64,000 bases of DNA, taken from contig NZ_JNZD01000006.1 in the NCBI RefSeq assembly GCF_000725495.1, positions 248,001 through 312,000 of the forward strand. The letters run 5' to 3'. Each line of letters starts with the position of its first letter. The first letter of the stretch is position 1. Origin of the DNA: Streptomyces aureus (GTDB lineage: Bacteria; Actinomycetota; Actinomycetes; Streptomycetales; Streptomycetaceae). The notes below the pieces were generated by a model. That model saw only the letters and a program-made list of their open reading frames with translations. It ran no database searches and was not told the DNA's origin. The position numbers were made by a program, and so were the translations under genes. This document shows positions 50,942-58,191 of the stretch, piece by piece.

Positions 50942-50955
50942 TGACTTTTTTGTCA
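50942..50955. promoter_or_regulatory. TGAC-N6-GTCA box 1
   Basis: TGACTTTTTTGTCA, flanked by C and G that extend the symmetry. A second copy differing at one central position lies 120 bp downstream. Confidence 0.65.
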
Positions 50956-51061
50956 GAGAGATGCGCATCACATCATCGCACCCAACGGATCGGTCACCCA
51001 CAACCTCACCAGCATCCGCAACAGCAGTCATGAGCGACTCGCGAGCCAGCCGCATCAGACT

Positions 51062-51075
51062 TGACTATTTTGTCA
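51062..51075. promoter_or_regulatory. TGAC-N6-GTCA box 2
   Basis: TGACTATTTTGTCA, 92 bases before the SDR start. It preserves the arms and the AT-rich centre of box 1, so one regulator probably binds both and controls the divergent genes. Confidence 0.65.
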
Positions 51076-51166
51076 GCTTGCTCGACGCTGCCGTCATCGC
51101 AGCACCCGCACCGCCGTCGGCGGTGCGGTGCTCACCTCGGATCGGAACCCCTCGGGAGAGACGCGC

Positions 51167-51979
51167 ATGGACGTCGAGTTCGATTTCAGCGGCAAGCGGG
51201 TGGTGGTGTTCGGCGGCACCTCCGGCATCAACCTCGCCATCGCCGATGCCTTCGCCGCGCGGGGCGCCGCGGTGGCGGTGGCCAGCCGGAAGCGGCCCAA
51301 CGTCGACGCGGCCGTGACCCGGCTCGGCGCCCACGGGAACCCCGTGCGCGGCTTCGTGGCGGACGTGCGGGACATGGGGTCGGTCGCGGAGGTCTTCGAG
51401 GCGGTGCGCTCGGAGTGGGGTCCGGTGGACGTCCTGGTCTCCGGGGCAGCCGGCAACTTCCTGGCGGAGGCGAACGAGCTGTCGTCGAACGGCTTCAAGG
51501 TCGTCGTGGACATCGACCTGAACGGCACCTTCCATGTGCTGCGCGCCGGGTTCGAGCACCTGGCCCCCGGGGCCTCGGTCATCAACATCACCGCACCCCA
51601 GGCCGTGATCCCCGTGCGCTATCAGGCCCATGTCTGCGCGGCGAAGGCCGGTGTGGACCAGCTGACGCGGGTGCTCGCGCTGGAGTGGGGCGCCCGGGGC
51701 ATCCGTGTGAACGCGATCGCGCCCGGCCCGATCGCCGGAACGGAGGGGCTGGCGCGACTCTCACCGGGCGACGACCCGGAGGGCGACCGGTCGGTGAAGA
51801 GTGTTCCGCTGGGCCGGTTCGGCACCACCGAGGAGATCGCCGATCTGGCGATGTTCCTGTCTTCGTCGGCGGCCGCCTACATCTCCGGTGCCGTGATCCC
51901 CTGCGACGGTGGCGGCTCGTTCGAGAGCGTCCGCGCCATCGAGGAAGCCGGCCGTTTCCTCGCCTCGGCCCCGCGATGA
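51167..51979 (+). CDS. SDR oxidoreductase, 2,4-dienoyl-CoA reductase-like
   Basis: 270 residues from the ATG at 51167 (GGGAGA 6 bases upstream). The Rossmann start is RVVVFGGTSGINLAIADAFA; VLVSGAAGNFLAEANELSSN follows. The classical YxxxK is replaced by the stretch YQAHVCAAKAGVDQLTRVLA with a single Lys, as in 2,4-dienoyl-CoA reductases, and RVNAIAPGPIAGTEG is the family's typical loop. These enzymes reduce dienoyl-CoA with NADPH during breakdown of unsaturated or branched chains. It is followed by an acyl-CoA dehydrogenase gene on the same strand. Confidence 0.88.
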   Translation: MDVEFDFSGKRVVVFGGTSGINLAIADAFAARGAAVAVASRKRPNVDAAVTRLGAHGNPVRGFVADVRDMGSVAEVFEAVRSEWGPVDVLVSGAAGNFLAEANELSSNGFKVVVDIDLNGTFHVLRAGFEHLAPGASVINITAPQAVIPVRYQAHVCAAKAGVDQLTRVLALEWGARGIRVNAIAPGPIAGTEGLARLSPGDDPEGDRSVKSVPLGRFGTTEEIADLAMFLSSSAAAYISGAVIPCDGGGSFESVRAIEEAGRFLASAPR

Positions 51980-52115
51980 CGGGGTCGCACCCAGCTGCTG
52001 CCGGAGCCACGACGGGTGCCGGTGGAGCGCCCTTCGGGCCCGCCCGCGCCGCCTCGGGGCTTCCGCACGACCCGTTCGCACCCTCATCGCCCCTCACCTC
52101 TCAGGAGCCTTCCGC

Positions 52116-53258
52116 ATGAAGCGTCAGATCTACACCGAGGACCACGAGGCGTTCCGGGCCGTCGTGCGCACGTTCCTGGACAAGGAGGTGCTGCCGCACT
52201 ACGAGCGCTGGGAGCAGGACGGCATCGTCTCCCGCGAGGTCTGGCTGGCCGCCGGCCGGCAGGGGCTGCTCGGTCTCGCCGTGGCGGAGGAGTACGGGGG
52301 CGGCGGGAACACCGACTACCGCTACAGCGCCGTCGTGGCCGAGGAGTTCGGCCGCGCGTACGCCGCCGGGTTCGCCATCGGCCTGCACAACGACATGATC
52401 GGCCCCTATCTGACCTCGCTGGCGACCGAGGAGCAGAAGCGGCGCTGGCTGCCCGGGTTCTGCAGCGGTGAGACCGTCACCGCGATCGCCATGACCGAGC
52501 CCGGCGCCGGATCCGACCTCCAGGCCATCCGCACGAGCGCCGAGGACCGCGGCGACCACTGGGTCCTGAACGGCTCCAAGACCTTCATCTCCAACGGCAT
52601 CAACGCCGACCTGGTGATCGTGGTCGCCAGGACCATCGCCGAGGGAGGCGCGCACGGGCTGTCGTTGCTCGTGGTCGAGCGGGGCATGGAGGGCTTCGAG
52701 CGCGGCCGCAATCTCGACAAGATCGGCCAGAAGTCGCAGGACACCGCCGAGTTGTTCTTCCACGACGTCCGCGTGCCCAAGGGAAACCTGCTCGGCCGGC
52801 TCGACGGCGCCTTCCTGCACCTGATGACCAATCTCGCCCAGGAGCGCATCACGATCGCGGTCGCCGCCGTCGCCGGGGCGGAGCGCGTGCTGGAGATGAC
52901 CACGCGGTACGTGAAGGAGCGCGAAGCGTTCGGACGGCCGCTGGCCGAACTCCAGCACGTCCGCTTCGAGATGGCCGAGATGGCCACCGAGTGCGCGGTC
53001 ACCCGTGCCTTCCTCGACCGCTGCATCCTGGACCATGCGAACGGCGAACTCGACGCCGTGCACGCCTCGATGGCGAAATGGTGGGCGACCGAGCTGCAGA
53101 AGCGGGTGGCCGACCGCTGTCTCCAACTGCACGGCGGATACGGCTACATGACGGAGCAGCCGATCTCCAGGGCGTTCACCGACGGCCGGGTCCAGACGAT
53201 CTACGGCGGGACGACCGAAATCATGAAGGAGATCATCGGGCGCTCCCTGCTCGCCTGA
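52116..53258 (+). CDS. Acyl-CoA dehydrogenase
   Basis: 380 residues from the ATG at 52116 (AGGAG 8 bases upstream). FAD and substrate signatures are AIAMTEPGAGSDLQAIRTSA and WVLNGSKTFISNG; the catalytic base is in YGGTTEIMKEIIG (E368). QLHGGYGYMTEQPISRAFTD is the usual C-terminal motif. It oxidises an acyl-CoA to the enoyl-CoA, passing electrons to ETF. With the SDR gene 136 bases upstream and the isomerase and NMO genes nearby, it completes a small catabolic set; chain type is not decided by the sequence. Confidence 0.95.
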   Translation: MKRQIYTEDHEAFRAVVRTFLDKEVLPHYERWEQDGIVSREVWLAAGRQGLLGLAVAEEYGGGGNTDYRYSAVVAEEFGRAYAAGFAIGLHNDMIGPYLTSLATEEQKRRWLPGFCSGETVTAIAMTEPGAGSDLQAIRTSAEDRGDHWVLNGSKTFISNGINADLVIVVARTIAEGGAHGLSLLVVERGMEGFERGRNLDKIGQKSQDTAELFFHDVRVPKGNLLGRLDGAFLHLMTNLAQERITIAVAAVAGAERVLEMTTRYVKEREAFGRPLAELQHVRFEMAEMATECAVTRAFLDRCILDHANGELDAVHASMAKWWATELQKRVADRCLQLHGGYGYMTEQPISRAFTDGRVQTIYGGTTEIMKEIIGRSLLA

Positions 53259-53280
53259 ACTCGGTGTGTACGGTGCGCAC

Positions 53281-53811
53281 ATGTCCGCCTTCCTCCAGCA
53301 ACTCCCCGCGCTCGTGGGCGTCGTGATCGGCGCCCTGGGTTCGTACCTGGCCCTCGTCCGCAGCGACCGCGAACGCTTCAAGCGGGACCGGGCCGACCGC
53401 TGGGAGGAGCGTCGCCTCGCCGTGTACTCCGAGTACGCGCGGTCGCTGAAGAAGTCGGTGACGCTCACCTACCGGGTCGCAGCCCACCTGGGCAACGACC
53501 CGCACCCGCACCCGTTGGCCCTGGCGGAGGCCGAACCGCTCCTGGCCCGGGCCACAGACGACCGCGATCCCGCCGGTGAGGCGCTGATCATGCTGGGCAG
53601 CCGGGAAGTGGTGGACCGGGCCAGGGTCTGGGTGACCGTGGTGATGGAGATGGAACGCTTCCAGCGCGTGGGCACCCGCGACCCCGAGGCGTGGCAGGCG
53701 CTTCTGGAGCGCCAGCGCCGGGGCCGCGAGGGCTACTACGCGGCCGTGCGTGAGGACCTCCAGTTGCCGCCCGGCCATCCGGGCCGCTGGCTGACGACAC
53801 CCGAGGCATGA
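53281..53811 (+). CDS. Hypothetical protein, single N-terminal helix
   Basis: 176 residues from the ATG at 53281, 22 bases after the dehydrogenase stop. A helix at about 8-27 (LPALVGVVIGALGSYLALVR) is followed by a charged helical part: SDRERFKRDRADRWEERRLA, VYSEYARSLKKSVTLTYRVA and EMERFQRVGTRDPEAWQALL. It shares plan and several residues with the protein at 47941-48462. It may be co-transcribed with the catabolic genes, but nothing in its sequence links it to them. Confidence 0.7.
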   Translation: MSAFLQQLPALVGVVIGALGSYLALVRSDRERFKRDRADRWEERRLAVYSEYARSLKKSVTLTYRVAAHLGNDPHPHPLALAEAEPLLARATDDRDPAGEALIMLGSREVVDRARVWVTVVMEMERFQRVGTRDPEAWQALLERQRRGREGYYAAVREDLQLPPGHPGRWLTTPEA

Positions 53812-53862
53812 CCCGTCGGACGACACCCGGGACCTGACCCGTCGTCGGCCGCCTCGGAGCGT

Positions 53863-54306
53863 CTACTCCCCCTGCTGCCGCCGCACTTGCTCGGTCACGC
53901 GGCGCAGCAGGTCCCTCGCGGCGGCGATGTCGGCGGGGGCGATTCCGGCGGCGAGCACCTGGTGGGCCGCCGCCGCGCGGTCCGTGATCCCGCCGAGGAC
54001 GCCGCGCCCTCGGTCGGTGAGGACCAGGAGCGGTGAACTCCGGTGATCGGGGTTCGGCCGGAAGTCGGCCAGCCCGTCGCGGACGAGTTCGTTGGCGACG
54101 CGCTGGACCCCTTGCCGGGTGATGCCGAGGCGGCGGGCGGCGCGGGCCACGGGCAGGGGCTCGTCGGAGACGACGCTGAGGACCTGCCAGCGCGCCTGCG
54201 TCTGCCCCTCGGCTGCCGCGATCGCCTCCCCCGACCGGCGCAGGGCGCCCGCCGCCTCGTAGACGTCCGCGACCAGCAAGGCCATCTCGTCCGGCACCTC
54301 GGGCAC
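53863..54306 (-). CDS. MarR-family transcriptional regulator
   Basis: 147 residues from the GTG at 54306, with AAGGAAGAGAGG upstream. The winged helix is ARWQVLSVVSDEPLPVARAA, RRLGITRQGVQRVANELVRD and GLADFRPNPDHRSSPLLVLT. The GTG start gives MPEVPDEMALLVADVYEAAG, a normal first helix. It is divergent from the DUF1398 gene across 111 bases containing a perfect palindrome, its likely operator. Confidence 0.92.
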   Translation of the reverse strand: MPEVPDEMALLVADVYEAAGALRRSGEAIAAAEGQTQARWQVLSVVSDEPLPVARAARRLGITRQGVQRVANELVRDGLADFRPNPDHRSSPLLVLTDRGRGVLGGITDRAAAAHQVLAAGIAPADIAAARDLLRRVTEQVRRQQGE

Positions 54307-54326
54307 GGGGTCCCTCTCTTCCTTTT

Positions 54327-54340
54327 GACAACATGTTGTC
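54327..54340. promoter_or_regulatory. MarR operator palindrome
   Basis: GACAACATGTTGTC is a perfect 14-bp palindrome overlapping a TTGACA -35-like box (54326-54331) for the divergent gene. A further GTTGTC half-site lies at 54354-54359. It sits between the MarR and DUF1398 genes. Confidence 0.78.
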
Positions 54341-54417
54341 GGTCTGTAAATTGGTTGTCATAAGACTACGCCGTGTCCCGTCGCGGCGCCCGCCTTCCGA
54401 CACACCGGGAGACCCTC

Positions 54418-54831
54418 ATGACCGACGCGATGGATCGACTCCAGGCCGCCATGGCACGCGCCGACGCCGTCCGCCCCCAGGTCGGCGGCTTTCCCTACCT
54501 CGCGGAGGCACTGCGCCAGGCCGGAGTCACCCGCTGCCGGATGGCCGTCCCGTCCAACGCGATGCTCTACGTGACCGACGCGGGTCCGGTCGCCGTCCAG
54601 GGCGAGCCCCTGATCACCGGCATGGTCGACGTCCCGCCCTTCGACCGGGAAGCCCTGGTCGCGGCGCTGCGGGCCGATCAGGCGGGCCGGACGACGTTCC
54701 CCGAGTTCGTGCGGGGCTGCTGGGCGGCGGGCATCGTGGGGTACGGCGTCGACCTTGCTGCGCGCACCTGCACGTACTACGGCGCCGACGACGACTCCTA
54801 CGTCGAGTCGTACCCGGCGGTCCAGCTGTAA
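54418..54831 (+). CDS. DUF1398-family protein
   Basis: 137 residues from the ATG at 54418 (GGGAGA 5-6 bases upstream). FPYLAEALRQAGVTRCRMAV and TTFPEFVRGCWAAGIVGYGV then ARTCTYYGADDDSYVESYPA match the DUF1398 (YbcV-like) family, small cytoplasmic proteins of unknown function. The divergent MarR gene and the operator over its promoter suggest it is induced by that regulator's ligand. Confidence 0.82.
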   Translation: MTDAMDRLQAAMARADAVRPQVGGFPYLAEALRQAGVTRCRMAVPSNAMLYVTDAGPVAVQGEPLITGMVDVPPFDREALVAALRADQAGRTTFPEFVRGCWAAGIVGYGVDLAARTCTYYGADDDSYVESYPAVQL

Positions 54832-54950
54832 CGTCTCGTACCGCTTCGCCCACACCCGCCACCCCACGGACCGGCCACCCGCCCTCCGGACCTGCCGCCA
54901 CGGCGTCCGGAACGGACATCGGTGCCCGCGCCCGCTCAAGGAGGACGACG

Positions 54951-55826
54951 TTGGCTTCCACCGGCACCGACGCCACGTACGCGATCACCGGGGCCTCGGG
55001 CCGTCTGGGCGGGCGCGTCGCCCGCAGGCTGGCCGCCGCCGGCACCGGGCAGACCCTTCTGGCCCGCACCCCGTCCAGCACCCCCCGACTGCCCGGCGCG
55101 ACCGTCGTACCCGCGTCCTACGACGACCACGAAGCCCTCGTGGGCGCGCTGCGCGCCACCGACCGCGTCCTGATGGTCTCGGCCTCGGAATCCCCCGACC
55201 GGCTCCGGGACCACCGCACCTTCGTCGACGCGGCCGCCCGCGCCGGTGTCGCGCATCTGGTCTACATCTCCTTCTACGGCGCCGCCCCCGACGCGACCTT
55301 CACCCTGGCCCGGGACCACTGGCACACCGAACAGCACATCCGTGCCGCCGGGATCCCCTTCACGTTCCTGCGCGACAACCTCTATGCCGACTTCATGCCC
55401 GCCCTCGTGGGAGCCGACGGCGCCATCCGGGGTCCGGCCGGGGACGGGAGAGCGGCCCTGATCGCCCAGGACGACATCGCCGACGCCGCCGTCGCGGTGC
55501 TGCGCGACCCCGGTCCGCACGCGGGCCGCGCCTACGAGCTGACGGGCCCCGAGGCGCTCACCCTCACCGACGTGGCCCGGATCCTCACCGAGACCGGCGG
55601 CCGTCCCGTCTCCTACGTCCCCGAGACCACCGAGGAGGCGTACGCCTCGCGCGCGGTGTACGGGGCGCCCGACTGGCAGCTCGACGCCTGGGTGTCCACC
55701 TACACGGCGATCGCCGACGGCTCCCTCGCCGGCGTCAGCACCGCCGTCGAGGACCTCACCGGGCACCCGGCGACCTCGCTGCTCCAGGTCCTGCGCGCGG
55801 CCGCCGACGGACCCGCGTCGCCCTGA
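54951..55826 (+). CDS. NmrA-like NAD(P)-dependent reductase (QOR2-like), TTG start
   Basis: 291 residues. The TTG at 54951 is chosen because AAGGAGG lies exactly 6 bases upstream and the Rossmann strand begins at once after it: TYAITGASGRLGGRVARRL. The Gly motif GASGRLGG binds NADPH. LVYISFYGAAPDATFTLARD, FLRDNLYADFMP and YELTGPEALTLTDVARIL are typical of the NmrA/QOR2 group, which reduces quinones or senses redox state. It converges with the LysR gene 18 bases away and may be a LysR target. Confidence 0.9.
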   Translation: MASTGTDATYAITGASGRLGGRVARRLAAAGTGQTLLARTPSSTPRLPGATVVPASYDDHEALVGALRATDRVLMVSASESPDRLRDHRTFVDAAARAGVAHLVYISFYGAAPDATFTLARDHWHTEQHIRAAGIPFTFLRDNLYADFMPALVGADGAIRGPAGDGRAALIAQDDIADAAVAVLRDPGPHAGRAYELTGPEALTLTDVARILTETGGRPVSYVPETTEEAYASRAVYGAPDWQLDAWVSTYTAIADGSLAGVSTAVEDLTGHPATSLLQVLRAAADGPASP

Positions 55827-55844
55827 CGGCCACCGCGACCGGGA

Positions 55845-56780
55845 TCAGCGCGGGATCACCCAGTCCGGCGTCCAGGTCCCGGCCGCGTCGTGACCCGCCG
55901 TCGTGGCGGCGAGATGGGTGCGGAGCGTGGCCAGCGCCGGGTGGGGATTGTCGCGGTGCCACAGCAGCGAGTGCGGGTAGACAGGGGTCGGGTCGACGAC
56001 CGGGATCAGGCGCAGACCGTGCCCGGCCGGCCAGACGAGCCGCGTCTGCTCGCCCATGAACGTGGCGAGCGCCGGGGTGTCGGCGACCGTGTCGAGCAGC
56101 GCGTCGGAACCGAAGTTCGGTCCGGTCGCCTCGATGGTGAGCCCGAACTCGGCGACCAGGTCGTCGTAATAGGCGGCCCACTCGGTCCCGGGGACGATTC
56201 CCGGCATCCAGATCCGGTGGCCGACGAGCTCGACGACCGTCACAGACTTCGACCCCGCCAGCGCGTGCGCGGGGCCGGTCAGCAGCTGGAGCGGCTCGTC
56301 CAGCACCCGTACGGAGGCGATGTCCTCGGGCAGCGGCCGGTCCGGCACGGCGACGGCCCGGAAGGACGCGTCGATCGCGCCGGACCGGATGGCGGAGACG
56401 GCCGTCTCGATGTCGAACAGCATCACCACGTCGAGGTCGACCTCGGGATACGTCCGGTGGAAGCCGCGCATCAGGCCCGAGGCCGCGCCGCGCGAGGCGA
56501 TGATGTCGACGCGCAGCGGACGGCGTCCGGTGCGCACGGAGGCGACCGCGCGTTCGGACACGCGCAGCAGCTCGCGGGCGTGGGGCAGGAACGCCTGGCC
56601 GTCGATGGTGAGTTCGGCACCACGCGGTGTACGGGTGAACAGCCGCACGCCGAGGGTGCGTTCCAGCGCGGCGACGCGTTTGGAGACGGCCTGCTGGGTG
56701 ACCGCGAGTTCCGCGGCGGCCTCCTGGAACTGCCCCGCGTCGGCGACGGCGACGAAGGTCCGGACGGTGTCGAGGTCCAC
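55845..56780 (-). CDS. LysR-family transcriptional regulator
   Basis: 311 residues from the GTG at 56780. The N-terminal helix-turn-helix is LDTVRTFVAVADAGQFQEAA and AELAVTQQAVSKRVAALERT with LFTRTPRGAELT. The effector domain is about 90-300. It is divergent from an MFS exporter gene; a CCACAACC-GAT-GGTTGTGG palindrome lies 16 bases upstream of its start, in the normal place for autoregulation and activation of the neighbour. Confidence 0.93.
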   Translation of the reverse strand: MDLDTVRTFVAVADAGQFQEAAAELAVTQQAVSKRVAALERTLGVRLFTRTPRGAELTIDGQAFLPHARELLRVSERAVASVRTGRRPLRVDIIASRGAASGLMRGFHRTYPEVDLDVVMLFDIETAVSAIRSGAIDASFRAVAVPDRPLPEDIASVRVLDEPLQLLTGPAHALAGSKSVTVVELVGHRIWMPGIVPGTEWAAYYDDLVAEFGLTIEATGPNFGSDALLDTVADTPALATFMGEQTRLVWPAGHGLRLIPVVDPTPVYPHSLLWHRDNPHPALATLRTHLAATTAGHDAAGTWTPDWVIPR

Positions 56781-56795
56781 ACCGCCACCCTAGTC

Positions 56796-56814
56796 CCACA
56801 ACCGATGGTTGTGG
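56796..56814. promoter_or_regulatory. LysR-type operator
   Basis: CCACAACC-GAT-GGTTGTGG is a perfect 8-3-8 palindrome between the LysR and MFS genes; a GGTTGTTT half-site follows at about 56827. It fits the recognition site of a LysR dimer. Confidence 0.8.
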
Positions 56815-56912
56815 CGAGCGTGCCGCCGGTTGTTTGATCCCTGGTGGCGGTGCTCGCTTTGATGTCCACCGGAACGGATCGGTTGTACGGACGAGGGGCC
56901 AGGGGGTCGGGC

Positions 56913-58163
56913 ATGCGGAGCGGGCACCGGCTGGGGCGGCCGTTCGGGTGGCTCTGGGGAGCCTACGGAACCAGTGCCCTCGGCACCTGGCTCGCCTTCG
57001 GCTCGTTCGAGCTGATCGCCATCCGTGTCCTGAACGCCGGGCCGGCCGAGGTCGCCGCGCTCGCCTCGGTGGGGGCCGCCGTGGGCGCCGCCGTGGCGGT
57101 GCCGCTGGGTCCCTGGGTGGAGTTCCGCCGCAAACGGCCGGTGCTGATCGCGATGGACCTGGTGCGGTTCGCGGCGCTCCTGACGATCCCCGCCGCGTTC
57201 GCCCTCGGAGCACTCACCTTCCTCCAGCTGCTGCTCGTCTCGGTCGTCGTCGCGGCGGCCGACATCACGTTCCGCGCCGCCTCCGGCGCGTACCTCAAGA
57301 CCCTGGTCGCGGCCGAGGACCTGCTCGTCGCGGGCGCCCGGTTCGAGTCGACCGCCTGGACGACCACGATCATCGGACCCCCGCTGGGCGGCGCGGCCGT
57401 CGGACTCCTCGGTCCGGTGACGACCGTGGTGGCCAACGGGATCAGCTATCTGCTCTCCGCCCTGGGCATCCGGGCGACCGGCGGCCACGAGCCGCCGCCC
57501 GCACCCCGGAAGGCCACGCGCATGCGGGCCACGGACCTGCTCGACGGCTGGCGGTACATCCTCGCCGACCGGACCCTGCGCCCCCTGTTCTTCAACACGG
57601 CCCTCTTCAACGGCCTGGTCATGGCCGCCCAGCCGCTGCTGGCCGTCCTGATGCTCGGCCCGCTCGGGTTCACGCCGTGGCAGTACGGCCTCGCCTTCGC
57701 CGCGCCCTCGATCGGCGGTCTGCTGGGGTCGAGGCTGGCCCGGCCGCTGGTCACCCGGTTCGGGCAGCACCGGGTCCTGGTGGCGTCCGGGGCGCTGCGC
57801 GCGATCTGGCCCCTCGGCCTGGCCCTCGTGGGACCGGGTGCCGGCGGACTAGCACTGGTGATGGGCGTCGAGCTCGGGCTCATCTTCTGCTGCGGGGTCT
57901 TCAACCCCGTCTCCTCCACCTGCCGGCTCGAACGCACCGCGAACGACCGGGTCGCCCGCACCCTCACCGCCTGGTCGGTGACGACCAAGGCCTCGACCGC
58001 GCTGCTGACCGCGCTCTGGGGCGTCCTGGGCGCCCTGATCGGCCCGCGCACGGCCATCGCCCTGGCCGGTGTCCTGCTGCTCGCGACCCCGCTGCTCCTC
58101 CCCCGCCGCGCCACGGCGCCGATCGCCGCCGAGGCGGAGGCGACGGCACCGGGACGCGGCTGA
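56913..58163 (+). CDS. MFS transporter
   Basis: 416 residues from the ATG at 56913 (AGGGGG 7 bases upstream); in-frame starts at 56844 and 56862 would add a polar, non-MFS lead. About twelve helices are seen in two halves, with GPWVEFRRKRPVLIAMDLVR as the cytoplasmic loop 2-3 signature and a central loop about 195-220. EFRRKRPVL and DRVARTLTAW resemble MFS_3/enterobactin-exporter-like permeases common next to regulators in Streptomyces. The substrate is unknown; regulation by the divergent LysR is likely. Confidence 0.88.
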   Translation: MRSGHRLGRPFGWLWGAYGTSALGTWLAFGSFELIAIRVLNAGPAEVAALASVGAAVGAAVAVPLGPWVEFRRKRPVLIAMDLVRFAALLTIPAAFALGALTFLQLLLVSVVVAAADITFRAASGAYLKTLVAAEDLLVAGARFESTAWTTTIIGPPLGGAAVGLLGPVTTVVANGISYLLSALGIRATGGHEPPPAPRKATRMRATDLLDGWRYILADRTLRPLFFNTALFNGLVMAAQPLLAVLMLGPLGFTPWQYGLAFAAPSIGGLLGSRLARPLVTRFGQHRVLVASGALRAIWPLGLALVGPGAGGLALVMGVELGLIFCCGVFNPVSSTCRLERTANDRVARTLTAWSVTTKASTALLTALWGVLGALIGPRTAIALAGVLLLATPLLLPRRATAPIAAEAEATAPGRG

Positions 58164-58191
58164 GGGGGCGCGCGGCAGGGCTCGGGTGCCG

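Larger units (their letters stand above)
50610..51166. other. 557-base divergent control region of the acyl-CoA locus
   Basis: No gene is seen. The region contains a 20-bp inverted repeat (50799-50818) and two TGAC-N6-GTCA boxes exactly 120 bp apart (50942, 51062). These AT-richer patches stand out from the surrounding GC-rich sequence. The promoters of the divergent NMO (-) and SDR (+) genes must lie here. Confidence 0.8.

Noticed and set aside
53588..54403. Long minus-strand frame over the hypothetical and MarR genes
   Set aside because: Low-complexity Arg/Gly/Pro composition; the MarR gene in another frame explains the coding signal.
54333..54950. N-terminal extension of the NmrA-like protein back to 54333
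   Set aside because: It overlaps the DUF1398 gene in another frame and lacks domain similarity; the TTG at 54951 has a perfect ribosome site.
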